DNA of 31,117 bases from assembly GCA_023388605.1 (NCBI GenBank), contig JAEWFX010000056.1:1-31117 (forward strand). Direction: 5' to 3'. This stretch comes from Bacillota bacterium. Its GTDB lineage: Bacteria > Bacillota > Clostridia > Saccharofermentanales > DTU023. Within the stretch, counting starts at the first letter, position 1. Every line of letters begins with the position of its first letter. The translations under genes and the position numbers were made by a program. Shown here piece after piece: positions 8,150-16,065 of the stretch. The notes under the pieces are model-generated. The model did no database searches, was not told where the DNA came from, and saw only the letters and a program-made list of their open reading frames with translations.

Positions 8150-8165
8150 GTAAGCTTATGCTTAC
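8150..8165 (-). promoter_or_regulatory. Inverted repeat at the predicted 5' end of the hpf transcript
   Basis: GTAAGC and GCTTAC are perfect inverted copies around a four-base TTAT centre, starting about five bases after the hpf -10 element. It could be a 5' stabilising hairpin or an operator. Nothing in the sequence decides between these. Confidence 0.4.
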
Positions 8166-8169
8166 TTCA

Positions 8170-8197
8170 ATTATAGCAAAAAGCCTGCGTATGTTAA
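8170..8197 (-). promoter_or_regulatory. Sigma-A-like promoter of hpf
   Basis: On the minus strand, TTAACA (8197-8192; five of six matches) and a perfect TATAAT (8175-8170) are 16 bases apart. It lies in the 108-base gap between murI and hpf, and the expected start near 8163 gives a leader of about 45 bases. Confidence 0.7.
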
Positions 8198-8225
8198 CTG
8201 GACATGATCTGATCAAAAACTAAAG

Positions 8226-9053
8226 TTAACTGCCGATCTTTTTCTCCACAAATTCAATATGTTGAGAAGCACAGATCTGATCAGCCATCTGTCGGAAACG
8301 CAGAGACAGATCACTGGCAAAAAAAATGTCGCTGCAAAAATCTTGGTCAGACTTAAGGTCAGGAGATGAAGTCAGAGCATTCCTCTCGCTCAATACATTC
8401 TCTAGTTCTTCTATCACAGCCGCTGCTGGATTGATCAATTGCAGATGTGGAAACAAATCTCTGATCAATGGTGCCAATAGAGGATAATGCGTACATCCCA
8501 ACAAAAGATGAGTTAAGTCGTTTTTGTAGATAAAATCTTTGAGTGTCAATTCGACGATGACTCGGCGTTCCGCTTCCTTGACTTCTGGATCTTCAATCAT
8601 CGGCACAAATGACGGACAGGCGAGACTGACCGTGGATAAATCGGGTATGACTTCAGCTATACCCTGCGGATAGAGATTCGATTCTATGGTCACCTGAGTA
8701 CCGATAATACCCAAACGATCACCAGCCTTGATCTGACTATTCAATGTTTGAATAGTAGGTTCGATCATTCCGATGATAGGTATATCTGGATAGATCTGAC
8801 GAATCTCAGGCAAAATCGTAGCAGATAGTGTATTGCAAGCGATTACTATAGCTTTGACATCCTGCGTCAAGAGAAACTCTATAATCTCATGCCCAAAACG
8901 CTTGACTGTGTCGACATCACGTGAACCATACGGGGTTCGTGCGGTGTCACCAAAATATACTATGCGCTCAGATGGCAATAGCTGTTGTAAAAAAGGGACG
9001 GCTGTCAAGCCGCCCAAACCTGAATCACAAAAACCTATACGACGATTATCCAT
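8226..9053 (-). CDS. murI: Glutamate racemase
   Basis: MurI converts L-glutamate to D-glutamate for peptidoglycan by a two-cysteine mechanism. Both catalytic cysteines are present: Cys73 in ACNTLSA and Cys187 in LLGCTHYPLL. The N-terminal motif IGFCDSGLGGLT (6-17) and FGDTARTPYGSR (34-45) bind substrate in the family. At 275 residues the length is typical. The start at ATG 9053 is separated from the oadB stop by one base and has no clear binding site, so it probably depends on re-initiation after oadB. The murI-oadB link is metabolic coincidence as far as I can see. No terminator hairpin is visible after its stop. Confidence 0.96.
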   Translation of the reverse strand: MDNRRIGFCDSGLGGLTAVPFLQQLLPSERIVYFGDTARTPYGSRDVDTVKRFGHEIIEFLLTQDVKAIVIACNTLSATILPEIRQIYPDIPIIGMIEPTIQTLNSQIKAGDRLGIIGTQVTIESNLYPQGIAEVIPDLSTVSLACPSFVPMIEDPEVKEAERRVIVELTLKDFIYKNDLTHLLLGCTHYPLLAPLIRDLFPHLQLINPAAAVIEELENVLSERNALTSSPDLKSDQDFCSDIFFASDLSLRFRQMADQICASQHIEFVEKKIGS

Positions 9054-9054
9054 A

Positions 9055-10197
9055 TTAACCGTACAGTGAAATCAATATACCTGCTGCGACAGCTGAACCG
9101 ATAACACCTGCCACATTGGGTCCCATGGCGTGCATCAACAAGAAATTCTTGGGATTCGCACGTCTGCCTTCAACCTGAGAAACACGTGCCGCCATCGGTA
9201 CCGCTGAAACACCGGCCGAACCGATCAAAGGGTTGACCTTACCACCTGTCACTAAGTACATCAATTTACCTAGCAAGATACCTCCGATAGTACTTACCGA
9301 GAAAGCTATCAGACCTAAGACGATAACTTTTATTGTGGCTGGATTGAGGAAGGCCTCTGCTGTAGCAGTAGCTCCGACTGTCAATCCTAAGAAAATTGTA
9401 ACTATATTCATCAACGCATTCTGAGCAGTATCGGTCAATCTAGCTACTACACCTGACTCACGCATCAAGTTACCGAACATCAACATACCGAGCAGAGGAG
9501 CTACAGAAGGCAGTAACAATACGGTGAAGATTGTGACGACGATGGGGAAGCAGATTTTCTCAATCTTGCTCACCTCACGACCTTGCTTCATCTCTGTCGC
9601 ACGTTCTTTCTCTGTGGTCAACAAACGCATTAGAGGGGGCTGAATCAAAGGTATCAACGCCATATAAGAATAGGCGGCAACAGCGATGGGTCCGAGTAGA
9701 TGTGGTGCTAATTTAGCTGTGGAATAGAGTGCAGTAGGTCCATCAGCACCACCGATAATACCAATAGAACTAGCTTCTAATACATTGAAGCCGAGTAAAT
9801 TAGCAACAGTGAAAGCGAAGAAGATACCGAGCTGTGCAGCTGCACCTAATAGTAAACTCAAAGGATTTGCTAGTAAAGGACCAAAGTCAGTCATAGCACC
9901 GACACCCATGAAAATCAGAGATGGGTAGATACCTAACTTGACACCCCTATATAAATAGTAGAACAAACCTCCAGCAGCATCGCCTGATCCTGGGCTCATA
10001 ATGCCAGTCATACCCTCAGTGATGGGGAGATTGACGATCAACATACCAAAGGCTATGGGCAGGAGCAACAGAGGCTCAAAACCTTTAGCGATGGCGAGAT
10101 ATATCAAAACGCTGGCGATAATCATCATGATCACATGAGGTATCGTCAACTGTGCGAAACCGGATTCTCTCAGAATATTTAAAATTGCATCTAACAT
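9055..10197 (-). CDS. oadB: Na+-transporting carboxylic acid decarboxylase, beta subunit
   Basis: This membrane subunit of oxaloacetate, glutaconyl-CoA or methylmalonyl-CoA decarboxylases releases CO2 from carboxybiotin and exports Na+. The protein is 380 residues with about nine to eleven hydrophobic segments. The conserved Asp is Asp152 in GIIGGADGPT (Asp203 in the Klebsiella protein). The C-terminal coupling residues Asn322, Gly326, Ser331 and Arg338 have the same spacing as Asn373, Gly377, Ser382 and Arg389 of Klebsiella. So the pump residues are intact. ATG 10197 has AAGGTAGG six bases upstream and starts two bases after oadG. No alpha (carboxyltransferase) subunit or biotin carrier is in the window, so the substrate is undetermined. 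Confidence 0.93.
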   Translation of the reverse strand: MLDAILNILRESGFAQLTIPHVIMMIIASVLIYLAIAKGFEPLLLLPIAFGMLIVNLPITEGMTGIMSPGSGDAAGGLFYYLYRGVKLGIYPSLIFMGVGAMTDFGPLLANPLSLLLGAAAQLGIFFAFTVANLLGFNVLEASSIGIIGGADGPTALYSTAKLAPHLLGPIAVAAYSYMALIPLIQPPLMRLLTTEKERATEMKQGREVSKIEKICFPIVVTIFTVLLLPSVAPLLGMLMFGNLMRESGVVARLTDTAQNALMNIVTIFLGLTVGATATAEAFLNPATIKVIVLGLIAFSVSTIGGILLGKLMYLVTGGKVNPLIGSAGVSAVPMAARVSQVEGRRANPKNFLLMHAMGPNVAGVIGSAVAAGILISLYG

Positions 10198-10199
10198 GT

Positions 10200-10397
10200 C
10201 TAACCTACCTTGGGCTCCTTAAAGATACTCAGTATAGAACTCATAATTTTCACCAAAAACATGATGACGACCAGAGCAAAGAATACTAAAGTGATGGCGA
10301 ATACGGATACTTTTAAGGCTTCAAGTAAGTTTAATGATGGAGCCGTTGTCTGTGCCGACAATGTTAAAAAACTCCAAATCATAGCGATTAAAGTCAT
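10200..10397 (-). CDS. oadG: Decarboxylase gamma subunit, OadG family
   Basis: A 65-residue protein with one membrane helix (about 29-55) and a short cytosolic tail. The position directly before oadB, the single helix and the small size fit the OadG/MmdD gamma subunit (PF04277), which assembles the complex and anchors the peripheral alpha subunit. The usual Pro/Ala-rich and His-rich C-terminal extension of longer gammas is missing; the protein stops soon after the helix with FKEPKVG. ATG 10397 has a very good binding site, GAGGAGG, six bases upstream. The gene is short enough that the call rests partly on its neighbour. Confidence 0.8.
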   Translation of the reverse strand: MTLIAMIWSFLTLSAQTTAPSLNLLEALKVSVFAITLVFFALVVIMFLVKIMSSILSIFKEPKVG

Positions 10398-10428
10398 ATA
10401 AACCTCCTCAATTCTTTAGGCCATAGAT

Positions 10429-10437
10429 ACTATAACA
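10429..10437 (-). promoter_or_regulatory. Candidate extended -10 promoter for oadG-oadB-murI
   Basis: The minus strand reads TGTTATAGT, an extended -10 element with five of six core matches, in the 46-base gap after the S9 peptidase gene. No good -35 is visible. The start would lie about 25 bases before the oadG ATG. This is tentative, since read-through from the peptidase gene is possible. Confidence 0.35.
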
Positions 10438-10443
10438 CAAAAA

Positions 10444-12567
10444 TTATTTAACTTTTTTCGTAACGGTTAAATATTTTTCAAACCAACCTGTGATTTCTTC
10501 GAGGCGTGAAATACGACCGTGCGGCTTGCCGCTGCGTGATAAATCATGATTTTCGCCATGGTAAATGCAGATTTTACTATCTACACCCCGATGCTTAATC
10601 GCAGAATAGAATTGGAGTGCTTGCTCTAGAGGACAACGATAGTCTTGATCCGAATGTATGAACAGAAGCGGTGTTTTAACTGAATTTACGTAACGTAATG
10701 GTGAATGTAACCAGAGTTTCTGCCAACCTTCTTCACTCTCAGTATCACAATAATTCTGATCAAGACCAAAATAATAACCGATATCACTGACGCCATAGAA
10801 AGAGATCCAATTGCTGATTGATCTTTGAGTAGCAGCACAAGCAAACCTATCGGTATGTCCGACTATCCAGTTGGTCATAAAACCTCCATATGAACCTCCG
10901 GTCACACCTAGACGGTCACGGTCGATATTAGGATATTTCTCCAAGACCACATCGACAAAGTCCATAATGTCTTGATAGTCTTCATGACCGTACTTACCTC
11001 TGATGTCGGCGAAATCATCACCGCGTCCATCGCCACCACGCGGATTACAGAACATCACCACGTATCCCATATTGACCCAAACTTGCATTTCATGAAAAAA
11101 TACGTCGCCATATACTGTACGTGGTCCGCCATGGATATCTAGAATGGCAGGATATTTCTTTTCCGGATCAAAATTTTGTGGCAGCAGTACGAATCCATCG
11201 ATTAAATCATCCTGCTGGTAAGGAGAACGATACTTAGGTTCACTGACATTTATTTCTGATTTCAGTCCGTAAGGGTTGTATTCTGTTCGCAAGGGTTGGT
11301 ACTTAAACTGTACTAACTCCGGACGTGCCACATAACATCCTTTAAGTGCAGCATCGTTGAAATGGGTGACTTGCTCAAGATCTTTACCCAACAGATAGAT
11401 TTCGCTCAATTGAGCTTGTCTAGTAGCTACTACATAGGTTTGATCATCTAGCATCACGAAGCCGGTCATCGCACCGTCAGAAGTAGTATATTCAACTTTA
11501 ACCTCTGAGCCATCAAAGCTACAGATACTGCTGTGATAACGTTCGGTACGCAGGAAACGCATAATAGGTTCTCCTGCTCTTTTTTGCCAACGTATTTGCC
11601 GCCCACCGCCAATGATGTCTGAACCGACTGAAACACCTATACTAAACTGTTCTTTAATGCAATCGACTAGTTTGCCAGCGACCAATTTATGCATAATCAT
11701 CGATTGATTGAGACCATAATCTCCTTCAACACTGCTGACAACATAGATCTCATTATTTAACTCCTTAGCAGACAGGAATTGGTGTATGCCGGTCGGAGCA
11801 AACAGTAGTTCCGCCTTAGGAGATTTCTTAAGATTTTTGTTTAGAGGTAGACGCCAGAGCTTATTTTGGAAAGAGCAACATTCTTCTCGTTCAGAAGTCC
11901 AGAATAAAACTACATCCTTGTCATTATTCAATTCAAAGCCTTCGACGTTTAAATCATCTGAAGTCAGAGGCAACAATTTCTCTGTTTTTTGGTTGTAGAT
12001 GAAAAGTCGTTTATAGTCACCGTCAACATCGCCAGCACCATTCATGTAGAAAGGCAGACAACGATATTCCGTCATAAAATTACGTTCTTTTTGTGCGGCG
12101 TAAAACTTTTTACGTTCGCTCACCTTTTCTAGGTATAAATCCTTGGGTTGACGACGGTTGAAATTGCCAGCTACCAAAAAGCGCTCAGCATCGAGAGCCG
12201 TTAATCCTATAACTGCAAAGGGGATGCTAAAAGCTCTCTGCGGCAGACCACCTTGCAGATCCCAGCGATAGAAGACGCTGGCACCACTTTCTTGCAGCTC
12301 TTTGTCCTCCTTGGTCTGATAATCAGTAAAGAGCACGCGATTCTCAAAATCCCAAAAGTAATTGCCCAGTTCACGGCGTTCTGCGAGTTTTGTCAATTTG
12401 TGATCTCTGAGCAACCACAGATCGGCGAAATATTTATTCTCTGCCTTATCTGCTTGCTTGACTTGTATAAGCGCTTGTTTGCCGTCATTATCTTCGGAAA
12501 ACATATTGATAAAGCGATAATCGTACAGGTGGTTGATCTTGACTTTTTTGAGCTTTTTTTCTGCCAT
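10444..12567 (-). CDS. S9-family prolyl oligopeptidase-like serine peptidase
   Basis: A 707-residue enzyme with an N-terminal beta-propeller-like half (about 1-430) and a C-terminal alpha/beta-hydrolase domain. The catalytic triad is visible: Ser559 in GGSYGGFMTNW, Asp642 in IHSDQDYRCP, and His674 in YHGENHDLSRSG. The oxyanion region LDIHGGPRTVYG precedes them. This is the S9C/acylaminoacyl-peptidase-like branch, which trims short peptides. There is no signal peptide, so it is cytosolic. ATG 12567 has AGAGG five bases upstream. It is oriented with oadG-oadB-murI but 46 bases away. The substrate cannot be inferred; a peptide-fermenting lifestyle would fit. Confidence 0.92.
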   Translation of the reverse strand: MAEKKLKKVKINHLYDYRFINMFSEDNDGKQALIQVKQADKAENKYFADLWLLRDHKLTKLAERRELGNYFWDFENRVLFTDYQTKEDKELQESGASVFYRWDLQGGLPQRAFSIPFAVIGLTALDAERFLVAGNFNRRQPKDLYLEKVSERKKFYAAQKERNFMTEYRCLPFYMNGAGDVDGDYKRLFIYNQKTEKLLPLTSDDLNVEGFELNNDKDVVLFWTSEREECCSFQNKLWRLPLNKNLKKSPKAELLFAPTGIHQFLSAKELNNEIYVVSSVEGDYGLNQSMIMHKLVAGKLVDCIKEQFSIGVSVGSDIIGGGRQIRWQKRAGEPIMRFLRTERYHSSICSFDGSEVKVEYTTSDGAMTGFVMLDDQTYVVATRQAQLSEIYLLGKDLEQVTHFNDAALKGCYVARPELVQFKYQPLRTEYNPYGLKSEINVSEPKYRSPYQQDDLIDGFVLLPQNFDPEKKYPAILDIHGGPRTVYGDVFFHEMQVWVNMGYVVMFCNPRGGDGRGDDFADIRGKYGHEDYQDIMDFVDVVLEKYPNIDRDRLGVTGGSYGGFMTNWIVGHTDRFACAATQRSISNWISFYGVSDIGYYFGLDQNYCDTESEEGWQKLWLHSPLRYVNSVKTPLLFIHSDQDYRCPLEQALQFYSAIKHRGVDSKICIYHGENHDLSRSGKPHGRISRLEEITGWFEKYLTVTKKVK

Positions 12568-12620
12568 AAACGCCTCTTTCTCTGCTGTTCAGTTTATTTT
12601 TGCTTCGATATCCTCTATTA

Positions 12621-12632
12621 TTGCACATGCAA
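12621..12632. repeat. Perfect 12-base inverted repeat between divergent genes
   Basis: TTGCA and TGCAA flank a CA centre in the 78-base gap between the divergent S9 peptidase and small exporter genes, just upstream of the exporter's binding site. It is the size of a small operator, but also short enough to arise by chance. Confidence 0.3.
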
Positions 12633-12645
12633 GTTGGAGGATAAA

Positions 12646-13110
12646 ATGTTCGAGAAATTAATCAAGATATTCCTGATAGCGATGTTACCACTGATCGAGA
12701 TCCGCGGTGCTGTACCCTATGCTCAACACATCGGTATACCCTTTACGATCGCTCTGCCTATCGCTTTGCTAGGCAATATCTTACCCGTACCCTTTATCTA
12801 TCTATTCGCTCATCGTGTGCTTGTATGGGGACAAGATAAAGCTCTGATCGGGCCGATTTTTAGTTTTTTTCTCCAACGCGGAAAAAGAGCCGGCGACAAG
12901 TTGCAGAGTAAGGCAGGCGGCAGCGTTTTCTGGGCATTATTTCTATTCGTCGCCATCCCTCTACCCGGCACAGGAGCCTGGACCGGCACACTCGGTGCTA
13001 GCATCTTAGGTTTTGATTTTCGAAAAAGTGTCTTCGCCTGTATGGCAGGAGTGATCGTCGCTGGCTTGATAATGTTCTTAGTCAGCCTGGGCGTCTTCTC
13101 TCTCATCTGA
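12646..13110 (+). CDS. Small multi-drug export family membrane protein (COG2426)
   Basis: A 154-residue membrane protein with about four hydrophobic segments. The motif LPLIEIRGAVPYA near residues 15-27 and IPLPGTGAWTGTLGA near 102-116 are typical of the COG2426 / PF06695 family, named small multi-drug export proteins although the transport role is poorly established. The true start is ATG 12646 with GGAGG five bases upstream; the open frame reaches back to 12253 only as a shadow across the peptidase gene. The last 33 bases overlap the end of ricT on the opposite strand. Confidence 0.82.
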   Translation: MFEKLIKIFLIAMLPLIEIRGAVPYAQHIGIPFTIALPIALLGNILPVPFIYLFAHRVLVWGQDKALIGPIFSFFLQRGKRAGDKLQSKAGGSVFWALFLFVAIPLPGTGAWTGTLGASILGFDFRKSVFACMAGVIVAGLIMFLVSLGVFSLI

Positions 13111-14001
13111 ATGCAGCTGCTGTTTTAACTCAGCCATTCTCTCAGATACTGAGCTCTGACTCTGATTTTTCTTCTTAGCACAACAACAGCTCTTTTCTAA
13201 CACTTTGATCTCTGTCACAGTAAAATTGTGAAATTCAAAATTATCGTTATTCTTTATTTTGACACGGACTTGTTCTTTTAACAGATTTTGACTGTCTATG
13301 ACACCTGATCCTAAAGGTGTATCTACTAGTGTGCCTACGTTAGGAACACGTTTTCTAGCATCTACATAAGCCTCTTGTTCATAGTTTAGACAGCAGAGCA
13401 AGCGGCCGCATTGACCAGATATTTTCGCTGGATTCATAGAAAGATTCTGCTCTTTGACCATCTTGATCGATACTGGCACAAAATTACGTAGAAAGGTACG
13501 ACAACACAGCTCCCGCCCACAAGAACCTATGCCGCCTAAGAGGCGAGCTTCGTCGCGTACGCCGATTTGCCGCAATTCGATACGAGTATGAAAAACAGCT
13601 GCCAGATCTTTGACCAATTGACGGAAATCTACTCTGCCCTCAGCAGTGAAATAGAAGATCACGCGCTTGTTGTCGAACATATACTCAACATCTACCAGGT
13701 TCATATCTAAATTCAACTCTTTGATCTTAGATACACAGATACTGAAAGCTTCTGCTTCTAGCAGTTGATTGTCCTCAAAATGCTTGATATCTTCATCCGT
13801 CGCCAGACGCAAGATAGGTTTTAATTCATAGCTTATCTGCTCTTCTTCAACTTCTTGTATATCACCTGAACAGACGCCGAACTCCATACCTTGCACCGTC
13901 TCGACAATTACAAAATCTCCTTTTTTCAACGGTAGATCGAGAGGGTCAAAATGAAAACTCTTGCCCTTCCCGTGTAATCTGACACCTATTAACAAAACCA
14001 T
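13078..14001 (-). CDS. ricT: PSP1-domain protein RicT (YaaT)
   Basis: In Bacillus, RicT forms the RicA-RicF-RicT complex, which carries [4Fe-4S] clusters, assists RNase Y-dependent mRNA maturation and affects sporulation and biofilm decisions. The PSP1 domain fills the middle of this 307-residue protein. Six cysteines in the pattern GSCGRELCC (Cys161, 166, 167) and GQCGRLLCC (Cys198, 203, 204) are the expected cluster ligands. A further C-terminal SCCCAKK run is present. I start at ATG 14001, which has TAGGA six bases upstream, rather than the earlier in-frame start at 14022 inside holB. The position after holB matches the Firmicutes order. RicA and RicF are not in the window. Confidence 0.93.
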   Translation of the reverse strand: MVLLIGVRLHGKGKSFHFDPLDLPLKKGDFVIVETVQGMEFGVCSGDIQEVEEEQISYELKPILRLATDEDIKHFEDNQLLEAEAFSICVSKIKELNLDMNLVDVEYMFDNKRVIFYFTAEGRVDFRQLVKDLAAVFHTRIELRQIGVRDEARLLGGIGSCGRELCCRTFLRNFVPVSIKMVKEQNLSMNPAKISGQCGRLLCCLNYEQEAYVDARKRVPNVGTLVDTPLGSGVIDSQNLLKEQVRVKIKNNDNFEFHNFTVTEIKVLEKSCCCAKKKNQSQSSVSERMAELKQQLHSDEREDAQAD

Positions 14002-14002
14002 A

Positions 14003-15028
14003 TTATTTCCTATTCTGCACAAGTCGCTGTGACTGCAACAAAAAGCTAGAAATCGCGTGTTCGTAAGTCACATTGACTTGCAATTGACGTCGCAGATCCT
14101 TCAGTACTTGAAATTCTTTATTTAAAATATTTGTGAGCGCATTCTCATCTATATCTTTGTCTGCCAACATAGCTTGCAAAAGCGGCACTTGATCTTGATT
14201 TATCACTAGGCGAACCTGATCTGCTTTAACCAGGGCGAGATCACGCCACATGCTCTGCCATATATTCAAAATCACATCTAAATTATTGCGCTCATCAGCA
14301 AAAAACTTATAACCGTCGATCAATAGCTCCGACTTACTAGCACTGGCTAATTTACCAAACCAACTACAAGCAGCAGCACGCAGACTCATAAAGACATCAT
14401 CTCTGTAGATATCTAGGGCACGCCCGACATTGCCGCCTGCATATTGATACAAAAAATTCGCCTGCTCTCGGCTGATGGGGTCAGCGAGGTAGCGATGCAA
14501 CGCTTCGTCCATCTCCACGGATGACAATGGACTGGTGCGCAATACTTTACAGCGTGAAATCACTGTGGGTAACACCTGCCTCAAATGGTCGACGATCAAT
14601 ATAAAACGCACAAAAGCAGGCGGTTCTTCCAAAGATTTCAACAATACGTTCTGTGCCGCTTCATCTATATGCGCTAAGTCGATCAGATAGACTTTGCAGT
14701 CCGTCATCTGTGGTTTGACTACTAGTTCAGCTATAACTTCTTCACGCAGTCGCTTGATCTTTATCCGTTTCCCGTCATCAGACAGAACTTCTCTGTAGTC
14801 AGGATGATTGCCTTCAGCAAACAACCTGCAAGCTTTGCACTCACCACAACTACCTACATCACCGATCTTTTGACAGAGATAAGCAGAGGCCAAAACCCTG
14901 CCCGCCAATTTACGACCACTACCTATTTCGCCAGTGATCAACACGGCATGAGCCTGATTACGCCATAAATTAATCAGCTGTTGTTTAAGCTGAACTTGAC
15001 CGCAGATCGACGAAAGATTATAGATCAA
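14003..15028 (-). CDS. holB: DNA polymerase III delta' subunit
   Basis: Delta' is part of the clamp loader that places the beta sliding clamp on DNA. The AAA+ features are a P-loop GEIGSGRK (33-40, degenerate in its last Thr/Ser), a four-cysteine zinc finger (Cys52, 61, 64, 67) and the SRC motif at 158-160 that supplies the arginine finger. KSLEEPP (131-137) is a family signature. At 341 residues it is normal. The start appears to be TTG 15028, overlapping the darA stop in TTGA; only a weak purine-rich site precedes it, so translation is probably coupled to darA. It is followed at once by ricT. Confidence 0.92.
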   Translation of the reverse strand: MIYNLSSICGQVQLKQQLINLWRNQAHAVLITGEIGSGRKLAGRVLASAYLCQKIGDVGSCGECKACRLFAEGNHPDYREVLSDDGKRIKIKRLREEVIAELVVKPQMTDCKVYLIDLAHIDEAAQNVLLKSLEEPPAFVRFILIVDHLRQVLPTVISRCKVLRTSPLSSVEMDEALHRYLADPISREQANFLYQYAGGNVGRALDIYRDDVFMSLRAAACSWFGKLASASKSELLIDGYKFFADERNNLDVILNIWQSMWRDLALVKADQVRLVINQDQVPLLQAMLADKDIDENALTNILNKEFQVLKDLRRQLQVNVTYEHAISSFLLQSQRLVQNRK

Positions 15029-15354
15029 ATCTTTTCAAAACTCTCGACGTTTACACTGAAAACAGTAGCACCGCCGACCTGAACTTCTACAGGATAAGGG
15101 ATGAACGAACCGCCCATACCACCAGTGTTGACATTGGCGTTGACTGCCACCTTGCGACTGGAAGAATATTTGCGGATCAATTTGAGTAGTTCATCCATCT
15201 GTTCAGATTGAATTACGATCATCAGAGTGGTGTTGCCTGAACGCAAAAAACCACCTGTCGAATTCAATTTAGTCACACTGAAACCTGCTTGGTTCAGAGC
15301 TGACATCAAGTGCGGACTATCTTCGTCATTAATGATTGCATATACTAATTTCAT
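15025..15354 (-). CDS. darA: Cyclic di-AMP receptor DarA (PstA, YaaQ)
   Basis: A 109-residue PII-like trimeric protein that binds the second messenger cyclic di-AMP. The N-terminal strand MKLVYAIINDEDS, the loop with TGGFLRSGNTTLMI (34-47) and the glycine-rich segment NTGGMGGSFIPYPVEVQVGG (75-94) match the YaaQ/DUF970 family. Downstream targets of this receptor are largely unknown. ATG 15354 is preceded by AAGGTGG at close spacing. It sits between tmk and holB as in Bacillus, but yaaR, which normally lies between darA and holB there, is absent. The 57 bases before it are very AT-rich but I see no convincing promoter. Confidence 0.95.
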   Translation of the reverse strand: MKLVYAIINDEDSPHLMSALNQAGFSVTKLNSTGGFLRSGNTTLMIVIQSEQMDELLKLIRKYSSSRKVAVNANVNTGGMGGSFIPYPVEVQVGGATVFSVNVESFEKI

Positions 15355-15411
15355 AAGCCACCTTATAAAGCGAATAATTATATATATTATTACATTTTTG
15401 TGCGCTGCCTG

Positions 15412-16065
15412 TTAACTATTGCCAAGCAATTTTTCCACTGCATCACCGATCTGCTCCGCGATAAGCTTTGAATTCTGGCTGGCATCGATCACTACGAAGC
15501 GTTCTGGTTCAGCAGCAGCTAGACTGAGATAGCCATCGCGCACCGCTTGCATGAAATTCGCCTTCTCTCGATCTAAGCGATTCGCTTCACCACGCCCTGC
15601 CATACGAGTTGCCGCTTCTTCTACAGAGATATCCAATAAAATTGTCAGATCGGGCTTGCAACCACCAGTCGCAATCGAATTGAGCTGCTCCACCAGCACC
15701 TGGTCGATATTTCTGCCAAAAGCTTGGTAGGCCGTAGTCGAATCTGTGAAGCGATCACAGATAATCAACTGGCCTTGCTCTAGAGCTGGAATTATTTTCT
15801 CCTGCATCATTTGGACACGAGCAGCTTCGAAGAGCAAAAGCTCTGTCAACTCATTCATGCCGAGATTCTTAGTCGAAAGTATCACCTGACGGATCTGTTC
15901 GCCTATTGTGCTGCCACCCGGCTCACGCAGACACAACACCTCGTGTTCAGCTGACAATTTCGCAGCGAGAGCCGCTATCTGAGTACTCTTGCCACTGCCG
16001 TCAATACCTTCTAAAGTGATTAATTTACCCTTGTATTTACTATTTGATTTGATTATCTTGCCCAT
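15412..16065 (-). CDS. tmk: Thymidylate kinase
   Basis: Tmk phosphorylates dTMP to dTDP with ATP, an essential step of DNA precursor synthesis. The P-loop GIDGSGKST is at residues 20-28, the DRF motif at 104-106 and the substrate segment REPGGSTIGEQIR at 47-59. The 217-residue length is typical, with a 14-residue N-terminal extension. The ATG at 16065 lies inside the end of prmA, giving a 26-base overlap in another frame, and has no strong binding site, so it is probably coupled to prmA translation. It is followed by darA and holB. Confidence 0.95.
   Translation of the reverse strand: MGKIIKSNSKYKGKLITLEGIDGSGKSTQIAALAAKLSAEHEVLCLREPGGSTIGEQIRQVILSTKNLGMNELTELLLFEAARVQMMQEKIIPALEQGQLIICDRFTDSTTAYQAFGRNIDQVLVEQLNSIATGGCKPDLTILLDISVEEAATRMAGRGEANRLDREKANFMQAVRDGYLSLAAAEPERFVVIDASQNSKLIAEQIGDAVEKLLGNS

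Noticed and set aside
12253..12645. N-terminal extension of the small exporter ORF (285-residue version)
   Set aside because: It is antisense to the start of the S9 peptidase gene; the ATG at 12646 has its own GGAGG site and the family motif begins just after it.
12810..13106. Minus-strand ORF of 98 residues
   Set aside because: Antisense shadow of the small exporter gene, with a basic, low-complexity composition and no binding site.
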